Notes under the pieces: generated by a model | Told to the model about the DNA's origin: nothing | Database searches by the model: none | Seen by the model: only the letters and a program-made list of their open reading frames with translations | In this document: piece by piece, positions 23,588-45,858 of the stretch | Layout of the letters: every line of letters starts with the position of its first letter | Numbering within the stretch: position 1 is the stretch's first letter | Assembly: GCA_948470475.1 (NCBI GenBank) | Contig: OX419344.1 | Coordinates: forward strand, 24,792,225 to 24,856,224 | Length of the DNA: 64,000 bases | Source: Galaxea fascicularis | Lineage: Eukaryota; Cnidaria; Anthozoa; Scleractinia; Euphylliidae | Direction of reading: 5' to 3' | Made by a program: the position numbers and the translations under genes

Positions 23588-23793
23588 TTTTATTTTTGTG
23601 CCGGGCAAAGAAGGCCTGGGTACTTTCAAATGACGTCACTAGGGAAAATACCCGTTACGCAAGCGCAGATGCCGTTACAACTTTCGACGTGGCTTCGATC
23701 AAGGCCTCGATATATATATTCCCGCAAACGTCTGTACAAAAACATAAGTTCACGGATTTATATTTAACTGTTGTCCTGTTTCTCGAAGCAGTC
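23588..23793. promoter_or_regulatory. Divergent promoter between C5orf34 and RAB6
   Basis: Only 206 bp separate the two start codons (23587 minus, 23794 plus). The interval contains TGACGTCACT at 23631-23640, a CRE/ATF-type palindrome, and several CG dinucleotides, which are scarce elsewhere. There is a TATATATATA run at 23710-23719. A shared bidirectional promoter is inferred. Confidence 0.6.
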
Positions 23794-27178
<3,385 letters not shown>

Positions 27179-28198
27179 AAGATTATATCTAGTTATGTCT
27201 GGAGATCAAGTTTTATTTCACTTTAAGTGGGGACTAATGTAACTACAGACTTAGTGTTGTTGCCAAGGAATTTTTACTGATTTTATTTTGCAAAACATTG
27301 TTTTTTGGTGTTTTTGCTGCTTTATATGTGAAGTGTGCAAAGGTGAGCATGTGAAATAATTTGAAAATTGGTATTGTGCATGTGCAACTTGTCCCAGGCC
27401 CCAACCATGCACCAGAGAGGAAAATCCCTAAAATTATGTGTAGTTCCAGTTTTTTTTTTTTTTTGCAAATCGGAGATATTCTTTAACTTGCATAACTGCA
27501 ATGATAATGATGAAATAGTATGAATTTGCTTGCTTATGATGTCATAACTCTTACAGTAATACAAATTTCAAAAAGTGGATACATGTTACATAGAGTTTTG
27601 CACCTTGGTACTATTTTCAATATCCAGAAATGTATGCCACTCAAGTTTTAGGCTTTTTTCTGTTCTGGAAACGTGACTTAGTGTGCGAATCCAAAAATCG
27701 TGAACACTTTGATTTGATTTTGACATTACCCATTGTGCAGCAACCAGTCAAAGGTGGCATGAAACCAGAAACTAATTACCATTGCTGTTTGCGGTTTAGT
27801 TTTCTCGCACGCGATTGGCTTTTTACTTCAAAAACAACAACATTCTATAAATATTTCTATTGTTCATGGTTTTGGGATTTTAACAGTAAAAACCAGATAT
27901 GGTTGTGACTCAAAAATCTTGAAAACCTCTTCAATGTTATTGTAAACAAGAGAGATAGAGAGACAGCTTGTCTGTGCAAATTAGGGATTCCAAGATATGA
28001 GAGTTGGGAACTTTCCATAGCAACAATTTGTAGTTAAGTTAGTCCTCCCTTAATGGAAAGAAACTCTAAATTATGTACCAAGTATGATGTTTGCAGAGGC
28101 AGTCATGCTTCCTACATAGTTTAATGCAAAGATGGAAGAGACCCAGTATGAGTATTTCATATGGTATTAAAAATATTATTATTCCACTGTTTTGTTAG

Positions 28199-28324
28199 CT
28201 GTTTAGAAAAGTTGCTGAAGACTTAACTGGTAAGGGGAAAATGACATCAACAGATCAAACTGTCAAACTTGATGAAGATCCTGGCAGTGATCCTGAGCAA
28301 TTGGGTGAAGGTTGCATGTGTTGA
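28199..28324 (+). CDS. RAB6A: Alternative terminal coding exon of RAB6
   Basis: After the acceptor TTTTGTTAG, the frame LFRKVAEDLTGKGKM and onward runs 41 codons to TGA and ends in EGCMC. It starts in the same phase as exon 7 at 27041 ([14 protein letters not shown], ending GGCVC), so splicing from 26562 to here would give a 204-residue RAB6. Similarity extends into the intron side (TTATTATT before both acceptors) and past the stop (TGAAAGATT after both), which indicates tandem duplication of the exon. Both tails end in CxC, but their hypervariable regions differ. Splicing evidence is absent here; it could also be a decaying copy, although the frame is intact. Confidence 0.75.
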   Translation: MFRKVAEDLTGKGKMTSTDQTVKLDEDPGSDPEQLGEGCMC

Positions 28325-30582
28325 AAGATTTAATCATCCTCTCGCAACTTCTAAAGGTCTTGAGATTAAATTTTATGTACTGTTCAAAGTCTGTAGACTT
28401 TTAACAATGATCTTTAGAGCTTGGGTCAATTTTGCTTGGTAATTGTAAGAAAGGCCATTAAAGTAGACTTGATTTTAACAATTTTTTAAAAAAATGTCTG
28501 AGAAAGTCCTTTACTTTGTCAAGCATTGCTTTACAGTGAATTCCTGAATAAATGTGCAGTCCTTCAGAACTGAGCTAGGTAGATTTAGACAAAAGGAAAG
28601 GAGTTAGACTGGATGGAAGAAAAATTAAAATGTTTTAATTTTCAAAAAACATTTAAATAATGAAGGCTTTCAAGGATGCAGTCACTTGTCAAAGCCTGCT
28701 GTGCAAGTCAACTTGAAACAGAGAATGTCTTAGTTTTGAATTGTTGATTGAATGATATTGTTGTGAGTGCTAGTTTTGTCATGATGGTTGAGGCCTTCAT
28801 TTTATTGGGCATACTTGCAATAATCTTTTTGGTACTGGTGAATCATAAGGGAAATAGGCTTGATGCTGTGATTATATTCATCAGTATCCCATTAAGCTTC
28901 AGTGTTATCTGCTGACTACAAAACTGCCTGGGTGTTCATCATTGGAGCTTCGAAATGAATCCTCACCAGTTCTTTATGGATTATTTACAGATCTTCAGTA
29001 ACTTTTTCCATAGACTGTTTAGCCTGTTATATGAATAAAAAAACAATAGTCTCCATTTGGCTTGAAAATATACTCTGACATTTGTCCATGCACAGTATCC
29101 GTTCAGAGAAGCGAATGGTTTTCTGAGAGCGCACCTTGAGGAAAACTGTGAGCTCCGAGGAACTGATAATGTCCAAGGACAAATATCTAAGCATATTTTC
29201 AAAGTCAGATGGTGACTATTGTGTTTATTATCCTTCAAACATTTTTCACAACACGCATTTGGGGAATATCACTGGATATTCCCAGTTTTAGCCAGGGAAT
29301 ATTCAGTCATGTGATGCGCTTATACCAATCACGTGTGAGCGAAAATCTTTGATGGATTATAAGCAATATTATTGTTAGCCTATGAACAGCGTACCTATTA
29401 GGGTATTACACAGACAGAGCAAGCATAAAAAAATGGGTAACCTGAGCAAAGCTGAGTTTTTTTCCTGATTTATCCAATACTGTGCTATAACAAGTCAATT
29501 GATGGGTTACCCTTGCCAGATTGATTTAGGGTTTGATTTGGGTTTGTACATTTGGAAGAAATAGTGATTGGCATGTTCATTTTGTACCCCCATCAGATCT
29601 GCCAGCTCATTTTCTTGGGTCCAGTGCTCAAAACTTAACAACTTGTGACTTCTGTTAAATATTGTATATTTTTGAGTATAGTATTCATTTGGTATTTACA
29701 CAAGGTGTATACATCATATTCAGATCACTCCTTTGTTCATTAAATGCAAACAAAACAGTAAAGGGCACTGTCTGAGGAAATGTATCTCCCTTGGCCAACT
29801 TGCACTGAGATAAAATTCCTATTCAAGTAAAAAGCTATTCTCATATTGATTATTTTATTGTGTTTTACTCAATCATAAATAGTTTAGTTAGGCCTCACAT
29901 GAGCTGCTCCTTTAAAGTCCTTTCCATGTTAGATTCATCTTCTTGTAAATCATTATTTAAACTGTAAAAGTTTGTTTTATAAATAAAATAATGTTCAACA
30001 TTGTGTTGTGCATTGTATCCACTTTTTCTTTTCTTTTTTTTTTTTCAGTTTTCCACATTTTTATCCACTTTGAAAAAATCTAAATTTTTTTACATGTTAT
30101 GTGTGTAATTTTTGCTTTCAGTATTTACTTCATCAATGGCTAGTAAACCAAACCTTGAATGAATAATTAATGCGGACAAAATGAAACGGGGAGCTAGAAA
30201 TCAAATGGCAGAAAATATCTGGGAAATGAACTTTGATCGTGTTCCTAATATGACATCATAATGACAAGGATTTGGTGACGTCACAATAGTGCTCAAAAAG
30301 CCGGATCAAAGTTCGTACAAAAAGTACGCGTTCTGGCGCGGTAAAATCGTTTAGTTACGGGGTTTTCCACACAAAGTCCTTGACAAAATTGTTTAAAAAA
30401 ATGGTGACCTGGCAAGTCTTGGCAGTTTTCATGTTCCACATGGGGTAATTGTTGTGAAGGCAATGCGCGCGCAGCTAACCGGCGGGAATCTGCGTGACGG
30501 GTCATGTGGACTTTGCTCATCGCGCAGGTCGTTTTCTTCTTTTTGAGTCAAAGTCTATTATTCACATCAGGTTGATTTCAAC
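28325..30582. other. RAB6 3' region and ACSL upstream region
   Basis: Contains possible polyadenylation signals after the second RAB6 terminal exon (AATAAA at about 28546 and near 29984). A stretch at 29275-29420 (GAATATCACTGGATATTCCC onward) looks like a dispersed repeat. The 300 bp before the ACSL ATG (CG-richer, about 30290-30580) is the probable promoter and 5'UTR. No further gene was recognised. Confidence 0.5.
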
Positions 30583-38131
<7,549 letters not shown>

Positions 38132-39451
38132 AGCATGTCTGTTTAGAATTCAAACTCACCGGGAAAAAACACAGTGCTTCCCTTCAAAAGGAATCGTCAT
38201 TACTGCAAGAAGCACTAAATGTCAATTTACTAAAATGCATTATTTTTATCCAACATTCAGGGACTGCGGCTTCCTAATTAAATCTCCATTTCTCTACAGT
38301 GATTATATCTACAGAAGAGAAATGCAAAATCATAATTCAAATTTCTAAATTTAAATCTCTTAACACCTGAAGCGGAATATTTTAAGATGGCAACAGCATT
38401 GTGAAATGCAGTAGAAAACTTTGAAAATCAAGACCAACTGTTTTGTGTGGAAGAGCATTATTGACAAGATCATATCATTTTAATATATTTCAACTACTGC
38501 ATCCAAAGTTTATTTTATAAACAGATTGAAGTTGTTTGACCAGGCTCAGGAATTGCTGCACAATTTTTATCAATGTTGCAGCTACTGTGGAAATTTGAAT
38601 AAAAGGTAAACTGGTTTTTTGATGACTAGATTGTGTTGTGGTCCAGTGATAGCCTTTGCTAATGTCTGTCTGTTCGGCACAAAAATACCTCTGTATTAGA
38701 ATACTTTACTGTACTCAGTACTCTGCCCCAAATGGTTCTCTGTTCTGTGTACTGTACACATACATACATACATTACTTTATTTACCCTAGGATTTTAGAG
38801 TAGCTTATGCAGCTAATATCTCTGAGCATTTAATCATCGGATGAGATAGACCACCACACCGGGAACTACTACTTTTCGAACAGTGTGTTGGTTCTTTCAC
38901 GTCTCACAGAATCAATTATTTTGAAGAGTTATGAGACGGGACCTACGGTTTATCGTCCTTATCCGAGAAGACTCTAGAAAGTCTAACCATTTGCAGATGT
39001 CCTTACAAAGGCAGCCCTCCTCAATTATTTAAAAGACCCTGAGTGTTGGTCCGGCCAGGGTTTGAACCCGCGACCTCCTGTACGCTAGTCCGGTGCTCTA
39101 CCACTGAGCCAACTGGTCGGCGGTTGGCTCAGTAGTAATGATGGTTTGGAAGACAACTTCACATTGTGGCACCTTATAAGCTGATTATACTATGGCTAAC
39201 TGGTTGAATTTCTCTTCATCAATACTACATCCAAAACGTCTTTTATTACAAGTAGCCCAGTAGCTAGTGGACTACCATTAAGGTCTTTGCACATGCCTTG
39301 CAAAGCTTGAGTTGCACCCTGCAGGTAGTTTGACAAAGGGCAACTCATTCAACCTGGACAATGCTTATCATTAAGACAGTCAACAGTCCCTTTAGAAGTA
39401 CAATAGTTTTGACACTGCAAAGGCAGTCAATGAGGCTGATTTGTTTGATTG
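38132..39451. other. Convergent 3' intergenic region
   Basis: Contains the ACSL 3'UTR with AATAAA at about 38599, SINE A (38757-39122), and the methyltransferase 3'UTR, with AATAAA on the minus strand at about 39242-39247. No other feature seen. Confidence 0.5.
38757..39122 (-). repeat. tRNA-derived SINE, family A
   Basis: On the minus strand, CCGACCAGTTGGCTCAGTGG (A box), GGGTTCAAACCCTGGCC (B box), body CAACACTCAGGGTCTTTTAA, and a 3' end of repeated ATGT. This is the best-preserved head of the three copies. Confidence 0.85.
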
Positions 39452-42400
39452 TCATCTGTACCTGTCCACTATTTCTCGAATCTTTTCTACATCCTTTGGC
39501 TGTGTGTAGCAGCATCCTCCTACAACAGAGTCATAAGACACAAATAGTGGCTTTAGTCTAGTGTGGTAAAATAAAAGCCTTGCCATAACCTGTGATTATG
39601 GGGGGTGAGGTGGGGCAATGGCTGCAGGTTGGCCTTTCGTTATGTTACTTTTTATCACTGTTTATTCCCCCTTTGAATTCCAAACAGAATTTCACAAAGG
39701 AAAATGCCTCACCCAGGGTCTTCTCAACAACCAAACAACACCGAAAGGGGTCACTTGAAAAACCTACCAATCCAGCGAGCACCAACTTCAATCCACTCCT
39801 CAACATAACAGGAAAAGTCTACTCCTTGACTACAGTCTCGTCTAAATGAGAGAAATAAAGGAATGCTAAAATTGGTTACATGTCTGGTCTCTGGTTTAAA
39901 CTAAAAACATTTGTAAAATGTAACATATGAGTCAATACACTGAAGAATGTGGAAAGCTCCACGTTGTTTGTCCATTTTCAATACTTGAGACCACAGGCAA
40001 GTACACTAAACAGAGACTGCTGAAGTGAATGATAGAGCAATATTTTGTAATATTGCTTATTTTCCATCTTTCCACACTTTGTCACAACAACAAGCATGTG
40101 AGAAAGAAATTAGAAAGCAATAAAAAAATATATTGCCTAATCCTGCTGATGCCATCTAACAGACCAGAAGATGATTTAAAGGGTACCATTCTTTGCACAT
40201 ACACTTAATAGCTGCAGATATCCCATGGATGTTAAACCAATAAGTACACTATAATAAATTGCATTATCCAATGGTCCAGTCTTAAATCATCTGTAAATAA
40301 CCTGTATTTCTTACTTTCCTTCTTTCCATTCTTCATCAGCATTGGGATAAACAATAAGGGGTACATCAACTTTGCCTTTGATACTCTGCAATAGAGACTA
40401 CAGGGAAGAACACTATCACATGATTGTATAAACCTTATGCTTGGCCATTAATCCTGTGAATTAGATCCTAAATGAGGGAATGGAAATTGGCTTTGGAAAG
40501 AGTCAAGAACAAGCTATGTCAACCCCCCTCCCCTCCTGCAAAGGTGTACTTACCTCTCCCTGCAAGATACCTCTTGTCCTTGTGCAAGAGGAAGGTGGGT
40601 GGGAGTGATCCCTAAAGTACTGATCAGTAGTCAGGGCAACAAAATATGGAGATTATAGGAAGTTGACTGTCTTTGAAAATTGGATACAAACCTTCACAAA
40701 TTGTGGAGAAGTACAATTTACACCCACAGCAGCAATCTACAACAAACACAATGAAACCAAATTTAACATGAAACACACCATCACACTAAATTATTAAAAG
40801 CTGTGCGATACTATACAGATAGAGACTGAAGATTAAAATTTTTTGGAATATCGGCTTACTTGTGGTGAGTGATTAACAGTTTTAATGACATCACTGAACA
40901 GTTCTCCATGGCAAGTGCGACTCCCATCCTAAAACAAATTATCATGCAGAGAGGGGTACATGTTGAAACCTTAAGAAAACAACTAGTATGGTTTATAAGC
41001 AAAAAGGAAACATAGTCTTACCTGGCATGATAAGGATAGCCAAGCTTTTGCAGTGGGAAATTCTTTGAGAAGTTGAATCAAAGCCTCTGCCTCTTTCTGA
41101 CCATAGAAAGAAAAGCATTTCACAAAAATCCAATACTTTTACATTGTGTGGCTATGTGTTTGAAATCCTGGAATTAACATGAACTTAAACCCACATCCTC
41201 CTGCTTACATAACGAGCAGTCAGACCCTCAACTGGAGGTCTATGATACATGTAGTCCAGCTGGCTCTTTTAACTGTGCCAGTGGAACAGAATGTAGCAAA
41301 TGGAATATGTTCCCCAAAAGATTAGTTATTTATTTGTGGGAGGGATAAGTGGGAGAAGAAGAGAAAAAAAACTTGAGACAGACCAGAGCAGGAATGGTCT
41401 CCATAGCAAGAATATCAGCTCCAGCTTGAAGCAAGGCTTCTACTCTGGGTCTGTGCCAATTCATAAGTTCCTGCAATAAAACAGAATAGTTTTTACAGTT
41501 ATGTAGTATTTATCTAATACACTTTAATTTCCACATTTTTTATGGAGGATGGGAAGAGTGGGGAGGGGAGGGGGGAGTCCAGCGAGCAGGGGGGGGCATT
41601 TAAGGTAAAATGGCATTTTCTCTTGACACATCAATAATTTGTGAACTACCCACAATGCAAAATAATTGATGTCTTTACTTTTTTTCCTTCTAAAAGCAAT
41701 GAAAATTCAAGGGAACATATTTCTCTGATAAATTTCACAGCAAGGCTGTTCTCAAGCACTTTAACTAGTTCTGGGTTTAAGGGTTTGTTCAGAAATATGG
41801 ATGATCACATATATCTTTCTCACGATTAAAAGAACCGGACAATATTTTCTCTGGACATGAATCTCGTTGTCTTCTTTTGCTTTAACGTATACTTTTGATC
41901 ACTTGACCAGTGACATGACCAAAATATGAGACATTCGTAAATCAGCAAATTGATTTCATCATTACAAGTAAATAAATCAGTGCTTTTAATGGGAATCTAT
42001 TGTGTCTAACTTTCTACGCTTGGAATGATTGTTCTCAAATTTTAATTTTTAAATTATTCACAGCAAAAGGTTAAATTCTGATCTGAAAAGTGACCTGTGC
42101 CCTCATAAAATTTGTGTACATAATGATGGAAGGTCATTCCAAAATAATGTAAGTTGCTCAAAATGATTAATCTGCATAAGAAAAGCCTTTTTATTCAATA
42201 TTATATTGTAAAACCTCTACCAATTCCCCAAATATATGAATTTTTCAAAGAAATGGTCACATGACATGTCACATGATCTATAAAAAGGTCTTTTATACTT
42301 AAAAATGTTTGAGACGATGAAAACTTCCTATGTGCCACATTTTGCTTCAGTGCCATTCTTCTGGCCTGTTATGTTATGAAAAAACATTTCTTACTAAATT

Positions 42401-45400
42401 ATAAAGAGGCTTTGACCCAGGCCTTAATCTACTTGAGTTGTTTGGAGTTTTCAGTCGTCATATTTACCAGTACCTGTGTTGACATTTTATCAACATATTT
42501 TCCAGTGTATTCAGACCAATCATGCTGACAAGCTCCATATGCCCCTACTGATCCAGCTATCATCAGTCTCCTCTTGTCTTTAGAATTTTTACTGTTATTG
42601 GTGAAATAAAAGCCAAAGATATGAGGTATCAAACTAAGAGTCTGATTGGTCACAGTGCAATATTTCAATAAATATTTTCACCATTTACAACAGTAACTTA
42701 GACATAATGCATCAAGAGGTTCCATGGTTCCAACAAACATTCATGTTATGAGGTAAGCAAACCTAGCTGAAGGACACAAGAGGAGCCTAATACAGTGTTT
42801 TGACACATTAGTGACGTCTATAAATACACTACAGACCAACATTACACTTAACTATGTTAAGTTTATGGTGTTTCATGTGCAGTGTCTTTCATTTCAGTCC
42901 ACCTTGCAAATTGAGTATCTTTAAGTTTAATCCATGATACAAAATGTTTGATAGCTGTTGCCAAAATGGACAGAAAAATGTTGTTACCTGTGTACTTCAT
43001 TACAAGCCTCCTGTGCTACTTTAACAGACTTTTGAATTACAGCTAAGGCCTCACTCTTATCAAATCCACAGTGCTGAAAAAGACCGTCTAGACTGGTCTG
43101 CCAATCAAATACAAGAATTTGTTAAGTCTTGGCACTGTCAAGGATGCTGTGTTTCCTTTAGAAAAGAAGAGTACCACACATACTTGGTAAGAGGCGGTTG
43201 TTAAAACATTTGCACCACTTTGAAGGAAACTACAAAACAAAGCAAACAAAACAAAAATATTAGTTTATCAATTCATCACAAACTAGAATCATATATCCAA
43301 TAATTTATTATAAGAATACAATGTGTACCTCACAAATTAATGTGTCTAGGTGAACTGAAAGCCACAAATAGGGTCCCCAGCCTGAGTATTAGCAGCCATG
43401 GGCAACTGTTTCACCCTCTTTTTTTTCATGTGGGAACTTGAGCCCGGGTATTAGGTGTGCCATGCTAATGAGGCCTAACAAGGCCAAAACGTATGTCCAC
43501 AGCTGCAAAAACTCAAGCTCAAACTTTATTTTAGATATAAGGGGTAATGCCCGCTACCATGTGGCCATAGTGCTCAATGAATGGCTTTGACCTAGACACA
43601 TGAAATTGTAAGGTATCCTTGTCACATTAAGCCACATTCCACAAGCTTTACATTTTCATATCCAATAATTGTTATACTCTGTTTGGGCATGAGGTATGTC
43701 ATTTCTGGTTAAGCTATAGGCACTATCACCAGTCACATCCAGCAGTTCCCAGCCCCCCAATTCCCCCCCCCCCCCCCGTCATTTGAAATTTTACTGCTGC
43801 CCATGGGGCAGGGTGCCCCCAGGATGACCCCAGGGTATTTGACATTCTCATGGTTTTGGCTTCACATGTGGCAGAGAGTGCAAACATGGCCTGCACTGAG
43901 GATTTCACTTCATAAGATTACACTTTTGTGTAAAATTTTGAATGATTGACCAAATAAGGATAGCAGAAGTTAGTGGAACAGAGAATTAAATCTGAAGTGT
44001 AAATTAAAGTGCCAATAGAAACCCATGAAAAACCCACTGGGCGTTAGCCCTAGTAAAGGGTATCAGGGAACCACATACGTATGTGTTTATAGTGCTACGC
44101 GGCACAACATATATATGTACTACCCTTACTTTCTCTTCGCCGCGATTCTCCACCTTAATCGTCCCTGACTTTCTCTGTCCGACCTCGTAGCTTAGTCGGC
44201 AGAGCAACGGTAGATCTAATCCGGAGGTAGTGGGTTCAATTCCCACCTAGGTCATAAGAATTTTTTCTTTGCCTCGTGTGGTTCCCTGGTACCCTTTACT
44301 AGGGCTAACGCCCAGTGGGTTTTTCATGGGTTTCTATTGGCACTTTAATTTACACTTCAGAGTTAATTCTCTGTTCCACCACTTGTATGTGTTTATAGTG
44401 CTACGCGGCACAACATATATATGTACCCTTACTTTCTCTTCGCCGCGATTCACCACCTTAATCGTCCCCGACTTTCTCTGTCCAACCTCGTAGCTTAGTC
44501 GGCAGAGCAATGGTAGATCTAATCTGGAGGTCGTGGGTTCGATTCCCACCGAGGTCATAAGAATTTTTTCTTTGCCTCGTGTGGTTCCCTGATACCCTTT
44601 ACTAGGGCTAACGCCCAGTGGGTTTTTCATGGGTTTCTATTGGCACTTTAATTTACACTTCAGAGTTAATTCTCTGTTCCACCACTTGCATATATTACAT
44701 TACATTCATTTAGTTCGAAAGTTTGGAAGGTCCTTTCACACCACCATTGTTGATAAGCGATCCAAAACACAGAGGCTACATTACATTGGAAGAGCATGTG
44801 TGGAAGGGTTTCAGGTTCAGTCTGACATACCCGACAACTCTCGGAGTCGGGCAGCCTTGCTCGAAACAAGGAACATCTTGTTGGGAGTATGTTGTGTACG
44901 ATTTTGAGCTGAAACATTTGCAATTTAACCTCCTGCGTTATGAGAAAAGGCAACATATAAACATTTGTCAAGCTTGTGAGCCATGAGCACATTCCATTTG
45001 ATTAAAATACGCCAACTGATTATTATACATGATCCAGCGGGCTCAAATTCCCCATTCAAAGTAAGGAGAATATGTAATCTAAATTAAACCCAACTCATTA
45101 ATGTTATGCAAGAAATGTCTTTTTATGGAACACTATTGAAATGCGCAAATCTGATTCATATTCATCTGAACAGGCCCGGATAGAAGTACATGAAACAAAC
45201 ACAACAGGGAGGTAAAATAATGATGATTTATCAAATTTCTACCAATGTTGTTTTCTGGATTGCCCCGGGGGTGGGGCATTTGCCGTCTTTTTTGGCTTCC
45301 ACCCTGATGCATTTGACCAACTTTTTTGTCCCCACCTCCCGGAATTTGTTTCTGCTTTTCAACAAAATGCTAATGGTGTCGGCCCGGGGTGGGGCATGGG

Positions 45401-45676
45401 CACCGCTAGATTTGACTGGTGCATTACCTCTTATGGACAGATTTGATAGCTTCTGGATTTTCAACTAGAATTCTTGTGCTCCACAGAGGATCGTCCTGCG
45501 AAAATAAAAGACAAACAAACAAACAGACAGTAATATTGTTGGTACCGTTCTTACTACTAAACACTCTAGGTCAGCTAATGGAGAGACATCAAAGGTCTTA
45601 CAAAAACGTCAAATCCAGCTCTTATCACTTCTGTTCCTAACCCACCATCTAAAACGAGAAACTCTGTATTTGCCAT
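39452..45676 (-). CDS. Homocysteine S-methyltransferase (MmuM/HMT type)
   Basis: Transfers a methyl group, usually from S-methylmethionine or S-adenosylmethionine, to homocysteine to make methionine; a zinc enzyme. Twelve exons join in frame to 305 residues (bacterial MmuM is about 310): 45602-45676, 45428-45495, 43184-43229, 42988-43097, 42474-42591, 41384-41470, 41022-41096, 40860-40928, 40692-40736, 40315-40397, 39768-39841, 39452-39519. Visible motifs are LDGGLGTEV at the start, DPLWSTRIL, ANVLTTASYQ, AGSVGAYGA, AGADILAMETIP, then VGVNCTSP (zinc Cys 224), VPLIVYPNA and GGCC (Cys 286 and 287). Exon 5 begins at 42591 because nearer AG sites lack a pyrimidine tract or break the phase. The long second intron carries SINE and LINE debris. 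Head-to-head with NME7. BHMT is excluded by length and motifs. Confidence 0.92.
43990..44698 (+). repeat. tRNA-derived SINE, family D: two tandem copies plus an inverted tail
   Basis: Copies at about 44085-44380 and 44386-44698 share more than 90% of bases by eye. Each has GTAGCTTAGTCGGCAGAGCA (A box), GTGGGTTCGATTCCCACC (B box) and tail ACTAGGGCTAACGCCCAGTG. The second head also pairs as a 7-bp acceptor stem (GACCTCG/CGAGGTC). A minus-strand tail fragment occupies 43990-44075. The anticodon arm does not fold well, so these are SINEs, not tRNA genes. Confidence 0.85.
44700..44992 (-). pseudogene. LINE fragment: C-terminal zinc-binding region of a reverse transcriptase
   Basis: A minus-strand open frame contains FQLKIVHNILPTRCSLFRAR, then CRVCQTEPETLPHMLFQC and FW, the zf-RVT pattern (C-x2-C-x7-H-x4-C) found after LINE reverse transcriptases. 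Nothing upstream of it is recognisable as polymerase, so the copy is 5'-truncated. It sits in the second intron of the methyltransferase gene. Confidence 0.75.
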
Positions 45677-45858
45677 CGACGATCGAGGATGCAGACTTTG
45701 GCCAGGCGTTACTCGCCGACTGCTAAAAATGAACTGGTACCAAGTTAGTGATGCATAGAAACGAGGCCTGCTCGTTGCTAAAACAAGAGAAGCGCCTGAT
45801 CCAAACCTGTCTGACAGTTGCCTGAAGTTTAATCTTTTTTAGCTTGTTGGATTTCAGT
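45677..45858. promoter_or_regulatory. Divergent promoter between the methyltransferase and NME7
   Basis: 182 bp separate the minus-strand ATG at 45676 from the plus-strand ATG at 45859. The interval is moderately CG-rich (GATCGAGGATGCAGAC, CAGGCGTTACTCGCCGAC) and has no TATA box at the expected places. A shared promoter is inferred from distance only. Confidence 0.5.

Noticed and set aside
23588..23629. N-terminal extension of the C5orf34 protein
   Set aside because: The longer frame begins with TTG; the ATG at 23587 gives MAAD, like the human protein start MAAE.
44160..44560. Two tRNA genes
   Set aside because: A and B boxes and even an acceptor stem are present in the second copy, but the anticodon arm does not pair and each is continuous with a conserved non-tRNA tail.
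44004..44630. Minus-strand open frames beginning MGIEPTTSGLDL and similar
   Set aside because: They are translations of the tRNA-derived SINE family D head. The peptide is a well-known artefact in predicted proteomes.
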